A DNA stretch of 64,000 nt from Antedon mediterranea (GCF_964355755.1 NC_092680.1:20499001-20563000), one strand, 5' to 3'; numbered from the stretch's first letter, positions 13,701-24,775 are shown. The notes: generated by a model not told the origin, from the letters alone. A program made the numbers and translations.

Positions 13701-16371
13701 TGAAAATTTCTGAGCTAATCACATAAATAAAAGAATATGTAAATAATTATAAAGCATAATACATGTGTATAAGATATTGCAATATGATTGCATATTTCAA
13801 CATATTCAATTAAATTTTTTATTCATCCCGAATGCAAACGACAGAAATAATAAATAGTAATAATCCATTTAAAATACAAAAATTTAATCACATTTAAATG
13901 TAACATCAAATCTTCATCTTTTCATTTATAATACTACATATATATATGTTATGATCACATTTCTACTGTAGTAAAATAAGCAACAATTGAATACACCAAT
14001 GAGAAAATCTTATTAAAAATGTTTAATGAATATTCATAAAATCTTACCTCGCTCCAACAAGAAACAGATCACAAGACGGTTTGTGGTACACCATATCTCG
14101 TCCAAACTTTGGTATTCGTAGTTGATGATATTTGCCATAACGTGCGTGAAATTCTACGCAACGATTGCACTGTAGAAAAACCATCTAGTTGAAGAGAAAT
14201 GTTAACAAATTGGATAGGATTAACAAAAATCACAATATTATAATAAAATAAATAAAATCAATCTGGACCTAAATAAACTTGAAACTATCTTTACCTTTGA
14301 GTAATCTTCAGACAAAGTAACAAACTTGATCACTATATATTAAAAATAATATTATTTTAATAAATGAAATACAATGATGTAGCAAACAAAATGATCTTTT
14401 CTAAAAATCATCAGTAAAAACAAAAAAGATAAGATATGATATGCCCATATATAGACATGATGATGTCATATCACCACCATATTTGGGCATATCACTACCA
14501 TATTTAAATAAATATTTTTATGTCAAACTAGTTTGATAGTGTAGACAGAGCTTTAGAACGTAAATTATACAAAAATAAATTTAACAAAACATTATTGAGA
14601 ATTAGACGCTACCTTCTGCGTCCATACAACGTTCAAATTTCATGGAGAGTTGTGACATGTCGTAGCACCGCACACGTGGCTTATACGTTCCAGTTACAAG
14701 TACGTACTGGCCATCCGGCGTCATCTGTATACCTGTACTTACGGTAGGCATAGTAAAGTCTTGTATTAACTCAATGCGTTTTCTAATATCTAAATATAAA
14801 ATTTAATGATTAATAAAACCATCTGAATGTTCTTGTTGTGTCAATTTAAAAGAATGTTAAAGAAATTCATGAATTATATCTTTAAAGCTTTTATCCCACT
14901 TTGATGCAATGCAATGGTATAGACACAATGCAAGTGAGTTGACCATTCACAAATGACCATGTCGTGATTGGTCAAATTACGTATGTCGTGCTTACGTCCT
15001 TGTGTTGCATCCAAGTGGGAAGCAAGCTTTAGGCCATATTTCATTCACATGAAAAAATTGATCGATGACCATTTCATTTGATTTCTTGTGGACAATTTTT
15101 AGTGTGTGTGTGTATAGAGCAGCTTATACCATAACAAATACCACTCTTTAGATTTAGTTTTTAATTGTGACACAGCAGGGGTTTACATTTTATTTGTAAT
15201 ACTTCTGAATTTAGGAACTTGGTGCATTTACTCACCTCCATCAGATTTCAGGAGAGCCCTTTTCTTTCTATCTGAAAGCCACTAAAAAAAATGTTCAAAA
15301 ATTACATACAATTTATAGTCACAGAGTCATATTTAATAATTAAATAATATGTGTCACTTGCTTGCTTGTAACTTGGCAGTCCGAAATAATTATTTAACAT
15401 TTTATTTAGATTACGGTATACATACATTTATAGGCCTCCTAGGCCAGCCTAGGCCTACATGATTTAGGCCTAGTTCCAAACTCCTTAAAAAAAGCTTTGG
15501 GCCGAATCGTCCAGCATTCAGCTGTAGTAAGTAAAGTACTACTATCTAGCTAGCGTACTACCTACAGTAATTACTAGGCCTAGCTAGGCTAGGATAGGGG
15601 GAACAGACGATCGGGACCACGGACGATCGTCATACCAGTTGGGCCCGATCGTCCAGTGTTTTCAGAACCACGTTGGGCCCGATAGTCTTACCAGTTGGTC
15701 CCGATCGTCTTAGCATTGGGCCCGATAGTCTTTTGTGTTATATAAAATAATGTGCCATCATCATTTTTCATTCCTAGTGCTAGTGTCGTGCTTTTCTTGC
15801 GTAATCAAGATTTTAATTAAAAAGGTTAATTAGATTTTTTCTGATTCTATCATAATTTTCCCCTAATTAAGTCTTAAGACTACTGCTTTTAAGAATTTCT
15901 TACCAATACTTTCGATTTATGAATAAATGTGATTGATTTTGATTGTTGTTATTGTGTAGTTTGTATTCACTATTCGCATAGTTATCTTTTAAAATTTTCC
16001 AAGAATGTTTTGGGCCCGATCATCTTGAATGAAGTGGGCCTGATCGTCTGGGCCCGATCATCCGTGAAGTGGTCCAGATCGTCTGATAACCAAAATAGGT
16101 AGTGTAGTGGGCCTGGCCCTCTCTACTCTACTACTACTAGGCTAGGCCTAATACTGTACTAGTATCAGGGCCTGGCCTAGCCTAACTAGCTAGCTAGCTA
16201 GGCCTCCTAGCTAGAGTACTACTACTACTACTAGGCTAGACTAGGCAGGCCCAGTCGATTTCTTGTGTATTAGTATTTAATTAAAATATACAGGCTTTTA
16301 AATACCTCTGGTAAAGATTTACCAACACTAAGATTGTAAATTTTAACATCATTTGCATTTGAAACCTGCAT
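7731..16371 (-). CDS. NOL10: Nucleolar protein 10 (NOL10/Enp2), complete, 16 exons, 686 aa
   Basis: Nucleolar WD40 protein of small-subunit pre-rRNA processing (yeast Enp2 orthologue). Minus-strand exons: 16371-16306, 15281-15236, 14789-14613, 14332-14295, 14184-14048, 13714-13649, 13267-13118, 12840-12612, 11716-11597, 11422-11296, 11014-10836, 10584-10498, 9984-9793, 9040-8817, 8283-8181 and 7850-7731. All have GT-AG borders with matching phases; the sum is 2061 nt including TGA. The human protein is 688 aa. N-terminus is [18 protein letters not shown]40-type propeller region spans about residues 40-370 (for example [27 protein letters not shown]), followed by the family stretch [20 protein letters not shown] and [16 protein letters not shown]. 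The NUC153 motif [11 protein letters not shown]...[10 protein letters not shown] lies near 480-505. The tail is an acidic ([12 protein letters not shown]) then basic coiled-coil region. Family A MITEs sit in many introns. Confidence 0.97.
7899..8049. mobile_element. Family A MITE copy 6
   Basis: CTGTCTAACACTATCAAAC at the left and GTTGATAGTGTAGACAGAAC at the right, in the last NOL10 intron (48 bases from the exon at 7850). Confidence 0.8.
8538..8720. mobile_element. Family A MITE copy 7 (three internal repeats)
   Basis: Full-length copy with both TIRs and three tandem CACTACCATATTTGGGTATA-type units, in a NOL10 intron. Confidence 0.85.
9105..9246 (+). mobile_element. SINE/LINE-type 3' tail ending in (ATT)n
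   Basis: Ends in GGCGCTGTATAAATCC followed by ATTATTATTATTAT, the classic tail of tRNA-derived SINEs and partner LINEs. The upstream stretch around TATGTTTCCATACGTGTTTG matches, in reverse orientation, 57570-57640. Inserted in a NOL10 intron. Confidence 0.6.
9626..9768. mobile_element. Family A MITE copy 8, 24 bases from a NOL10 exon
   Basis: Ends AGTTTGATAGTGTACACAGA. The adjacent NOL10 exon ends at 9793, so the element almost touches the 5' splice site. Confidence 0.8.
11869..11997. mobile_element. Family A MITE copy 9
   Basis: AAGCTCTATCTACACTATC at the left and GTTTGATAGTGTAGACAGAG at the right, in a NOL10 intron. Confidence 0.8.
12213..12237. repeat. (TA)n microsatellite
   Basis: About 12 TA dinucleotides in a NOL10 intron, directly 5' of a SINE-like element. 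Confidence 0.85.
12243..12600 (+). mobile_element. tRNA-derived SINE-like element next to a NOL10 splice site
   Basis: A tRNA-like head at about 12285-12345 has an A-box-like GGTGTAATGGTTATG and a B-box-like GTTCAAGTCCC, followed by T-rich DNA. The body holds TGACCTTGACCTATGACC (three AGGTCA-type half-sites on the minus strand). It runs to within about 10-20 bases of the 5' splice site of the NOL10 exon ending at 12612. Boundaries are approximate. Confidence 0.5.
12923..13087. mobile_element. Family A MITE copy 10, 30 bases from a NOL10 exon
   Basis: Full-length with two TIRs and two internal units, in the intron between the NOL10 exons at 12840 and 13118. Confidence 0.85.
14434..14554. mobile_element. 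Family A MITE copy 11 (left-truncated)
   Basis: Lacks the left TIR; internal units and the right end GTTTGATAGTGTAGACAGAG are present. 58 bases from a NOL10 exon. Confidence 0.75.
14885..15033. mobile_element. Family B inverted-repeat MITE (NOL10 intron 2)
   Basis: AAGCTTTTATCCCACTT at the left and AAGTGGGAAGCAAGCTTT at the right, with a GTGATTGGTCAAAT core motif. Confidence 0.7.
15410..15600. repeat. TAGGCCT-rich simple-repeat stretch in NOL10 intron 1
   Basis: Dense TAGGCCTA, CCTAGGCC and CTAGCTAG words. The same words recur at 16100-16250, 16680-17000 and 42300-42400. Confidence 0.6.
15604..16085. mobile_element. Non-autonomous DNA-transposon-like element with GGGCCCGATCGTC arrays
   Basis: Left end CAGACGATCGGGACCA is inverted at the right end (TGGTCCAGATCGTCTG). 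Subterminal clusters of a 13-base word related to GGGCCCGATCGTC occur near 15640, 15676, 15697, 15717, 16013, 16037, 16051 and 16072. An AT-rich core of about 270 bases separates the clusters. No coding capacity and no clear target-site duplication seen. A related word also lies outside, near 15499. Confidence 0.55.
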
Positions 16372-17083
16372 TTTTAACCAAAAACACGACCGAACATGTG
16401 TGTCTTGTTTCTTCTTGAAACATAATACTGTAGAGGGCGCTATGTAAGAATTTCTTGTACAAAATCAATCAGCCGTGAAAAAAACCTCAAAACCAATCAA
16501 CCGTATCCAAATGTCACCGGCCGCCGTGGACTATTGAATGGTCCTTCTACGAGGTACGTAAAACACAACTTGGTGGATTGGTTGATGGTGGTACCTGGTA
16601 ACAAATAATTATTCTTAAAAAATCGTTTGCTGGGGTAAAGTGTCTGAAATGCTTGAAGCTTTTCTGATCAACCACTCTTAGATATAGCCTAGGAGTAGGT
16701 CTAGCTACAGTTTAGTTAGTCAAGAAAGTTGGTCTAGGTAGCCGGCCTAGGCCTACTAGGAGGCCTAGCCTAGTAGGCTAGGCCTAGGCCTGGCCCTAGT
16801 AGGCTAGCTGGCTAGTCCTAGCTAGCTTAGGCCCCTAACCTCTTTTTATTTAATATGTATGGAGTTTTAGACTACCTAGGCCTATACCTAGCTCGAGAAG
16901 AGGCTCGGCCTAGCTAAGAAGGCCTATTATACTGTAGGCCTAGCTAGTAGTATTAAGGTGTGTGTGTGCCAAACTAGATTTCCGTCCCTCCACCTAAAAC
17001 ATCATTTGTAAGCCTAATATTAGTATTACTAGCCTATTATTTATTGTTTTTTAGATTTACCACTCATTACATATTTATAAAAG
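16372..17083. promoter_or_regulatory. Shared upstream region of NOL10 (-) and the HAD-CHDH gene (+)
   Basis: The two start codons face away from each other, 712 bases apart. The stretch includes a GC-richer patch around 16515 (CCGGCCGCCGTGG) and a TAGGCCT-rich block (16680-17000). A bidirectional promoter is inferred from layout only; no TATA box or mapped start site is evident. Confidence 0.45.
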
Positions 17084-20000
17084 ATGTTACGGGTCCTAAC
17101 GAAGGCTAGCAAAGCAGGTAAAATTGTTTTAAAATCTTTTTTCATAATAAAAAATAAACACACACTCACAACATGTAACATTGAGTCTTGTATATAAAAT
17201 ATTAACCTGTGTGAGATTGCATTAGTTTTTTGTTGTTGAGTTAAAGTGTTTGATTTATTTATTGCGTTTGAGGAATATTCTGGCAACAATAGAAAAAATC
17301 CCAGGGATTGGAAACATTCTCAGATCGTAGATTTCTTATTTTTCTATGGTGGACTGAGTGAAAGGTACTCTCATATTAATAATAATCTTTTTTGAGATGA
17401 ACGTAGAGGATTCTCTGTTTCCTGTTAAGTCAAAGGGCCATGGTCTGTAAGTCAAGTGCATCCTGTTCAAGATACTGATGGCTAATTAGGGTCATGCATA
17501 AATTCATTATTTCAGCTACAACACTCTAATACTATGTCTACACTATCAAACTAGTTTAACAAAAAAAAACTGTGATGTGCCCAAATATGGTAGTGATATA
17601 CTCAAATATGGGAGTGATTTGACATTATCATGTCCATATATGGGCACATCACATGTTTTTCACATAAAGTTTGATAGTGTAGACAGAGTATTAGTGTACA
17701 TTATCTTCCAGTTCAGACCTACAGTGTTATGATGAATTCTGTATGTTTGAACAAAAGATTAGTGGAAGCCTCTTACAACAATACCTTTTAGTTCATTTCT
17801 TTTATATTTATGCAAATTGTCAAGGATAACCATAAGCTATTAATTCACTGTCTTAAAGTTTGGAATCTTGTTTTAAAATATACTGTATATATATAATGAA
17901 CACAAGAACTAGATAAAGATAAAAAAGGTATAATGAACACAAGACTTACATACTGTAAACAAAGTCTTATAGAAAGTGGAGTGGAGTTTTTTTAACACCC
18001 CGGTCAGTGACTTGTAATAAAAGCATACAGTATATCAAGTTTTTGCTAAGTGCTACTATGACACTAAGTCTGTAAATGTGAGCTTGTTTATTATCCAAAC
18101 CAAAAATTTTGATTTGCATGTCCACTATGTCGACTGTATGACATTCAAACATTCATCTGTGAACTGCTCAGATTCCAAATGGAAAAGTCCTTATAATCTT
18201 CAGCCAGCATAATTACACTGTTGCCTTAAAGTCTTATTTCTAGTTCATTTAATTTGATTGACTAATTTACTAAGCTATACTACTACTGTAGCACTAAACA
18301 CCATATAATTTTATGTTTGGACACCGTCTCAATGATGATTAAAGAACTACAGTACTCTATATGAACTACTTTATTAAGATATTATTTACTGTATATCATG
18401 GAGTACTCCATGCTGTATATTTATTAAACAAATTGATTCTGTGTTTATTATAAAATGTTTAATTATAGTAAATAAACTACATTTATATATATATATCCCA
18501 ATTAGACATTTTTCAAGAATAAATCAAAAATAAAAAGTTAGGCTTTTTTAAACAGAATTTTTAGTGTATTGTATTATTGTTCAGTAAGGAAGGACACCAA
18601 AAAATTGTCCTAATTATTTTATTGATTCCCTGGAAATCTATATTCCTGGGTAGGTCTAGGCCAAGCATATTTCTTACTGTACATTGTATTAAGCGCAAAT
18701 TGCAAGGCGTGGCCAGCCCCATGAGTCTCGTTTGCTGATTTTAATCAAACTAATGATTTGCACTAATGTCCTGATCATGTAAACCGTGACAAATAAAAAA
18801 GTAATCTTTTATAATCTAATGTTGGCATATTGTTACTGCAAGAGTGTGATTACACTTAAAATATACAATGACAATGCACATTTGTATTGATATGAATGTA
18901 ACCTTTAGAAAGTTTACACTTGTTTTCAATGATTTTAAAATAATTGTTAAATATTAATATATTTCTGTCAAAGGTCTAAAAGCAACATGTTTACCCAGCC
19001 TAAGGTCAAGTCATAGGTCAAGATGTCGTCTGCTACTTCAACAGACTGCTATCAGATGTCTGAGTACAAGGCAGCCTAACCAAAAAAAACCAAAACTGAT
19101 CATATTTGACAAGGATGGCACTCTCATCTGTTGTCACTCTATCTGGACACCATGGGTCAAAGACACAACAGACAGGTACTGTGTGTTTATATCTTATTTT
19201 TATCTTATCTTACCTTTAGTAAAAAACAGGGTTGACAAGCCAGACAGTAGGATTTGATTAGGAGAGGCTTTTGTCGAGACTCTGTGCTACACTTGAGTAT
19301 TTCAATGGAAATGAAGTTGCTCAATTATCCACCCAAGACCCATATCTCTATACATTCACTAGAACATCTGACTACAAGAGTTGTTGGGGTTTCAGTTGTA
19401 ATTATAATTGTTCATTTTCAGAGTTTGGAGAGGTTTCCAATGACATAAAATAAGCACCCCTCATTCAAAAAATCAACTGCGCTTTACAAATTCAAAAGCA
19501 TTTATAACCCACCTTACTGACACACAATTATAATTGTTTATTTATTGAGATAATGCTAATTATTATTTATTTTCATTAATATTTAATTTCTTAAAACAAA
19601 CACATGTGCATTTAATAATTTCTGTCAGACTGAAATTATTTAATATTCATCATCAAATATCAATATTACATTTTAATGCATAAATACAGATGTTTTGCTT
19701 TCATATATTTTTTTGATAGTTTATTTTAGCATTGTCTCCTATTTCAGATAAATTGAAAGAAACAAGATATTAAAGCATTTGATTTATTATTTTTTGAACT
19801 TGTTATTTTGGAGAATGAAAATTTCTTTTCTTGCACTTCCATTTTTCCTTCCTCAATTTAACTTTTATTTTAAATGTACAGTTCATATTATAATGTTTAT
19901 TTCTGGTGTTCTAGATTTATAAAGAAAACAGGCCTTAATCTGGAAGAAAAAATACATCATTTGCTAAGTTATGATCCAAAAGAGGACAGACTCCTGCCAG

Positions 20001-22786
20001 GTCTTTTGGCGGAAAGTACGTCACAGATCATCAAAAGACAACTCTGCCAGCTTCTCCAAGACGAAGGCATCAGCGTCGATCGTAGCTTAGAAATTGTTGA
20101 AGATTGCTACAAAGAGATGGGCACAATAGACGCAAATGTGTTAGTCTCGCACGGAGATGTAAACAAGTTAATGACCGAGATTAAGGAACAAGAGATCAAA
20201 ATAGCAGTGTGTACGGCAGATACAAGAGCAGGGACCATAAACACTCTCAAAGTGATAGATGTTGAACATCTGGTTGACATGGTTGTTTGTTCAGATGATC
20301 CTGGACTGCTCCCCAAGCCTAATGCAGATGCTGCCTTTGCTATTTGTGAGAAGTTAGGCGTGGAACCAGAGAGGACCGTTATGGTTGGAGACACAATGAC
20401 GGACATCAACTTTGGCATCAATGCTGGCCTCGGAAATATTGTTGGTAAGAAACAATTTTATTTTACTTTAGAAATATTTAAATTTATAAATAAGATTGAC
20501 ACACTCTATACATACAGTACAAATAGATTATGAAAGGAAAAATATCTTTTGAAAAATTATATTGATAACGTCCATTTGTATATCGCCATTCCAACGATCA
20601 TTGCTCATGGCGCTGTGGACTTAAAATTTACACTCTTGAACATGCTTCTTCTCTAATAAGGGCCACGTCACGTTCTCTCATCTGTCTACGACACATGAGT
20701 AATCCCCTACTTGTTTTAAAAGATGTACCGTACAGGTTCTTTAAAGTGCACACACAAGCATTTTTTGTACACTGGACTTAATAGTTTTTTAGTCCTTATC
20801 TGAGAATATTTCAAGTTCTACCTCAAGAACTATGAAGTGAGTGAGTGAGCCTTTAACCCTTGCCGATATTATAGCTATAGATTACTGTTCTTGTCTTAAC
20901 TGCTCATCCACTCACTAATTCAACTTAATAAATTTTTCCTTTCTGTTATAGGTGTTCTGAGTGGCGTTTCAACGAAGAAAGATTTGCACAAATCTGCAGA
21001 TTATGTCATTGATGATATTCAAGGTCTTACAAGCCTGTTCCTCAACCGCAGTTCTCAATTACCAAATAAGCCACAGCGTCATGGCGTTTTTAATACGCCG
21101 GCTCGTTCATTTTCAACAACTTCAAATCGTTCTCAGGAATACTCTCACGTGATTGTAGGAGCAGGGTCAGCAGGTTGTATTCTTGCGAACCGTCTAACCG
21201 AAGATCAATCTAACAATGTCATGTTGCTAGAGGCTGGGCCTAAAGACTACACTTGGAAGATCCACATGCCTGCTGCGTTAGTTTACCCTCTGTGTGATGA
21301 TAAGTATAACTGGTTTTACCACACTGTCCCTCAAACACATATGAATAGTAGAAAGATGTACCAACCCCGTGGTAGAGTCTGGGGTGGGTCATCGTCCCTG
21401 AATGCAATGTGTTATGTCAGAGGTCATGCTTTAGACTACGATGGCTGGGAAAAGGCCGGAGCTGAAGGTTGGTCCTACGCCGATTGTTTGCCGTACTTTA
21501 AGAAAGCTCAGTGCCATGAGTCAGGTGAAAGTGAATATCGAGGGGGAAGCGGACCGCTGAATGTGTCGCGCGGTAAAACAAATAATCCACTATTTAACGT
21601 TTTTCTAGAGGCAGGGCAACAAGCAGGGTACCCTCGTACTCAGGATTATAATGGATATCAATTCGAAGGATTTGATTTTATGGATTTTACAATTCACAAA
21701 GGCATTCGTTGGAGTACAGCAAATGCGTATTTGCGACCTGCTCTGAAAAGGTCAAACTTAAAGGTCACTAGTAAAACACTTACGACAAGGGTTCTATTTG
21801 ACGGAACTAAAGCTGTTGGTGTGGAGTACAAACAGGGTGGGGAGATTAAAACTGTACGAGCAGATAAAGTTATTTTAAGTTGTGGGTCGATAAACACGCC
21901 ACAGCTGTTGATGTTGTCTGGAGTGGGAAATGCAGATGAATTGAAGAAACATGACATTCCAGTTGTTAACCATCTACCAGGAGTTGGACAAAACCTGCAA
22001 GACCATTTAGAAGTTTATGTTCAGATGGCTTGCTCACAGCCAGTCTCCCTTTATAAAGCACAGTGGAAATTTCCTCACAACATGATTAAGATTGGCCTCC
22101 AGTGGTTTCTCCTCCAAACTGGTTTAGGAGCGACTTCTCATCTAGAAGCGGTTGCATTCATCCGAAGCCGTGCTGGTGTAGAATATCCAGATATCCAGTT
22201 CCACTTCCTGCCATCCTCTGTCAAAGATCATGGCCGGGTAAATCCTGAACAACATTCTTTTCAAGTACACGTTGGAGCGCAAAGACCAGAAAGTCGCGGG
22301 ACAATCGCGCTCCAATCCAAAAACCCTAAAGACCATCCGTTAATAGATCCAAATTATCTGTCGACAGAAAACGATCGATGGGAAATGAGAGAATGCATCA
22401 AACTTGCACGAGAAATTTTTGAACAAGATGCGTTTGCAGCATATCGTGGGAAAGAGATTTTACCCGGGGTAGATATGCAATCGGATGAACAACTAGATGC
22501 GTTTGTAAGAGAACATGGAGAGACTGCATACCATCCGTCTTGCTCTGCCAAAATGGGCAGTGAAAAAGATCCAATGGCTGTTGTTAATAAAAGAACTGAG
22601 GTATTTGGAATGGAGAACCTGTACATTGTGGATGCCTCAATAATGCCAAATGTGACCACTGGCAATCTGAATGCACCTGTTACCATGATGGCTGAGAAGG
22701 CAGCTGATATTTTTCGTGGTCGAGAAAAACTCGCTCCATCAGATGCCCCAGTTTACAAACCATCGAGTATAGAAACGCAACGTTGA
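17084..22786 (+). CDS. CHDH: HAD-family phosphatase fused to choline dehydrogenase, mitochondrial-type, 866 aa
   Basis: Exons: 17084-17117, 18974-19175, 19915-20444 and 20952-22786, all GT-AG with agreeing phases (2601 nt, stop 22784-22786). Residues 1-56 hold 13 Arg/Lys and no Asp/Glu, as in a mitochondrial presequence. Residues about 53-286 form a HAD phosphatase: IIFDKDGTL with nucleophile D57 and acid/base D59, conserved Lys213 in LLPKPN, and MVGDTMTD with D238 and D242. Residues from about 318 are a full GMC oxidoreductase: FAD motif GAGSAG at 325-330, signature 1 GRVWGGSSSLNAM, signature 2 GSINTPQLLMLSG, catalytic-region YHPSCSAKMG and TTGNLNAP, ending VYKPSSIETQR like human CHDH. CHDH oxidises choline to betaine aldehyde in the mitochondrion. 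The HAD substrate is unknown. Exon 4 encodes both the HAD C-terminus and CHDH without a stop or in-frame Met between them. Confidence 0.9.
17533..17692. mobile_element. Family A MITE copy 12
   Basis: Both ends recognisable (ATGTCTACACTATCAAAC and GTTTGATAGTGTAGACAGAG), in intron 1 of the HAD-CHDH gene. Confidence 0.8.
20690..20915 (-). mobile_element. tRNA-Leu/Ser-type SINE, near full length (HAD-CHDH intron 3)
   Basis: Body GGTTCTTTAAAGTGCACAC and TTAGTCCTTATCTGAGAA, then a degraded tRNA head ending CTTAACTGCTCATCCACTCA. Confidence 0.7.
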
Positions 22787-23224
22787 TCAAAACACCTTTT
22801 AAATCTGCATATCTCAGTGTATTCCAATGTGGACACTTGTATGTGTTTGTTGCTGCAAGTTCAGGGCACTTTAACATGAATTTTCCATTATTACAAACTT
22901 TTTTAACTTGATTGATATCATTGTTGATTGTTGATTGATGTCATTATTTTTATTCAATTGAAATACAGAATCTATTATTTTCAAGTCAATTTAAATTCAA
23001 AAGCAAGTAACGGAAAAAAAATAACAATGCTGTGGATAATTTAAACATTAAGTTAAACAGTAAGATAATATATTTTATAATAACAATATAATATTTAAGA
23101 AAAATAATATAAAGCAATATAATACTGTAGTTAAGCAAGTAAACTAAATTTCATTAAGTGAGTTATTGGTTTACTTATCGTTTAATTAGCCAAAATAATT
23201 TTTTTTAATTCATCAAAATTTAAC

Positions 23225-23230
23225 AATAAA
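23225..23230 (+). terminator. Candidate polyadenylation signal of the HAD-CHDH gene
   Basis: AATAAA 439 bases beyond the stop codon. Another lies at 23462-23467. Confidence 0.35.
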
Positions 23231-23306
23231 ATTTATCAATTTGCCAAATAGTGTTATTTTATAGATTAAAGTACTCTGTTTGATTATTGGATTAAACTTT
23301 TGAGTT

Positions 23307-23416
23307 GTTTTCTATTACGTACTATATTAGTACGATATGTGATTTGTTTTTCTATTACGTACTATATTAGTACGATATGTGATTTTTTTTTCTATTACGT
23401 ACTATATTAGTATGTG
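23307..23416. repeat. 39-base tandem triplication
   Basis: Three near-identical units with core TTCTATTACGTACTATATTA; the third is shortened by 6 bases. Each includes the inverted repeat GTACTATATTAGTAC. Confidence 0.9.
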
Positions 23417-23831
23417 ATTTTGTTTATAATACAGTATTTTAAATAATAATGAGAACTGTGTAATAAATGAACGGCGGATCGGGTGTAGTGTTCTGTCCTG
23501 TTTCTTTTGTTGTAGGCTTTACTCATGGGTACTGATCAACAGATAGTGCATAATCAACTTCTCAGAACGGACTCGATATCATAACTGTAGTATATCGTAT
23601 GTCTCCAATATAGTTTCATGTTTTCCGTATAGAACCAGTGTTGGAGTTCTCGATTATCGCAAGCGTACAATTTTATTGCATAATGGGTTTATTTTTAAAG
23701 TCGAAAATGTATTGTGATTTATTTGTTCATGTTAGAGTTGGGTTTGACACTCAATCAATGGAGGCCAAAGGTGTTAGCTAGTAACCACGCACATCAGAAC
23801 CCCCACCACCCCCTTATCCTCCTAGCTGCTG

Positions 23832-24270
23832 AATATTGTGAAAAATAGAACTGCTTGGTCCCCGGAAATTTCACTTATACTTTGAAATATGCCATCGTGA
23901 GTGTTTCCAAATTGCGAGCCAGTGAGGAATACAATGCCTGTACACAGTAATCCATGCGAAAAACATGAGGGTAATTCAACAGATCAAAATTAATAAATAC
24001 AAACAGCGCGAACCACACACAAAAGCCTAATTAATAAGTTTAATATTTGCACAATTCATAAAACAATTACACTAATCACCCAGATGCGACTTCAAAGTGT
24101 TAGGTGGGTTTTTTCCCTATTTAAAAACTCTGCTTCATACACCATAAGTTCATATTTTATAATGTTGATCTGTTTAATTACCCTCATGTTTCGCATGAAT
24201 TTTCATTTCATATTTCAAAGTATAAGTGCAATTTCCGGGGACCAAGCAGCTCTATTTTTTCACAATTTTC
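23832..24270. mobile_element. Fold-back element with long inverted repeats
   Basis: The left arm (about 23832-23990) and right arm (about 24140-24270) are reverse complements in two blocks: GGTCCCCGGAAATTTCACTT against CAATTTCCGGGGACC, and ACATGAGGGTAATTCAACAG against TGTTTAATTACCCTCATGT. No transposase is encoded. Confidence 0.65.
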
Positions 24271-24717
24271 TTCGATTAGCTAAAATTTTTTTTTTAAATC
24301 CACAGAGTTTCGAACCCAACTTGCGCTTAGAGTATTAGCGGAAACCTAGCAGCTCTATTTTTCAAAATTGTCTTTGCTCAGCCTAAAGTATGGTGGTTAC
24401 GTACTGAAGATTCTTATATATTTTCTTTCAAAATATATGTATCATTTCCGGGGATCTTGCAGCTCTATTTTAAACACTACAGTTTTGGTACAGGGACGGC
24501 CATGCGTTGTTATGTTACGTTACGCCACAAAAGTATATGACAAACTAAACAGCTGACAATAGCCTATTTATACGCGCGTATTTATACGTAATTCATCGTC
24601 ATTATGCTTCATCAGGCTATTCATGAACATCATCTTGAGGGAAAAAATATATCTCACTTCCAAAATAAAAGAAAACGATATTTATTTTCCTTTAAAAAAA
24701 AGATATGTAGAGATTTG

Positions 24718-24775
24718 AACCGAAGACATAGCTGAAAGTAGGCCTACTCAAGACAGAGCATTTCCCATTACGCCA
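24718..24775 (-). mobile_element. tRNA-derived SINE remnant
   Basis: On the minus strand an A-box-like TGGCGTAATGGGAAATGC is followed by a B-box-like GGTTCAAATCTC. The body is not recognisable. Confidence 0.4.

Noticed and set aside
19254-19453. ORFs within HAD-CHDH intron 2
   Set aside because: They lie between well-supported exons (19175 and 19915) and match no family.
21694-22686. Minus-strand ORFs opposite CHDH
   Set aside because: Shadows of the real coding exon on the plus strand.
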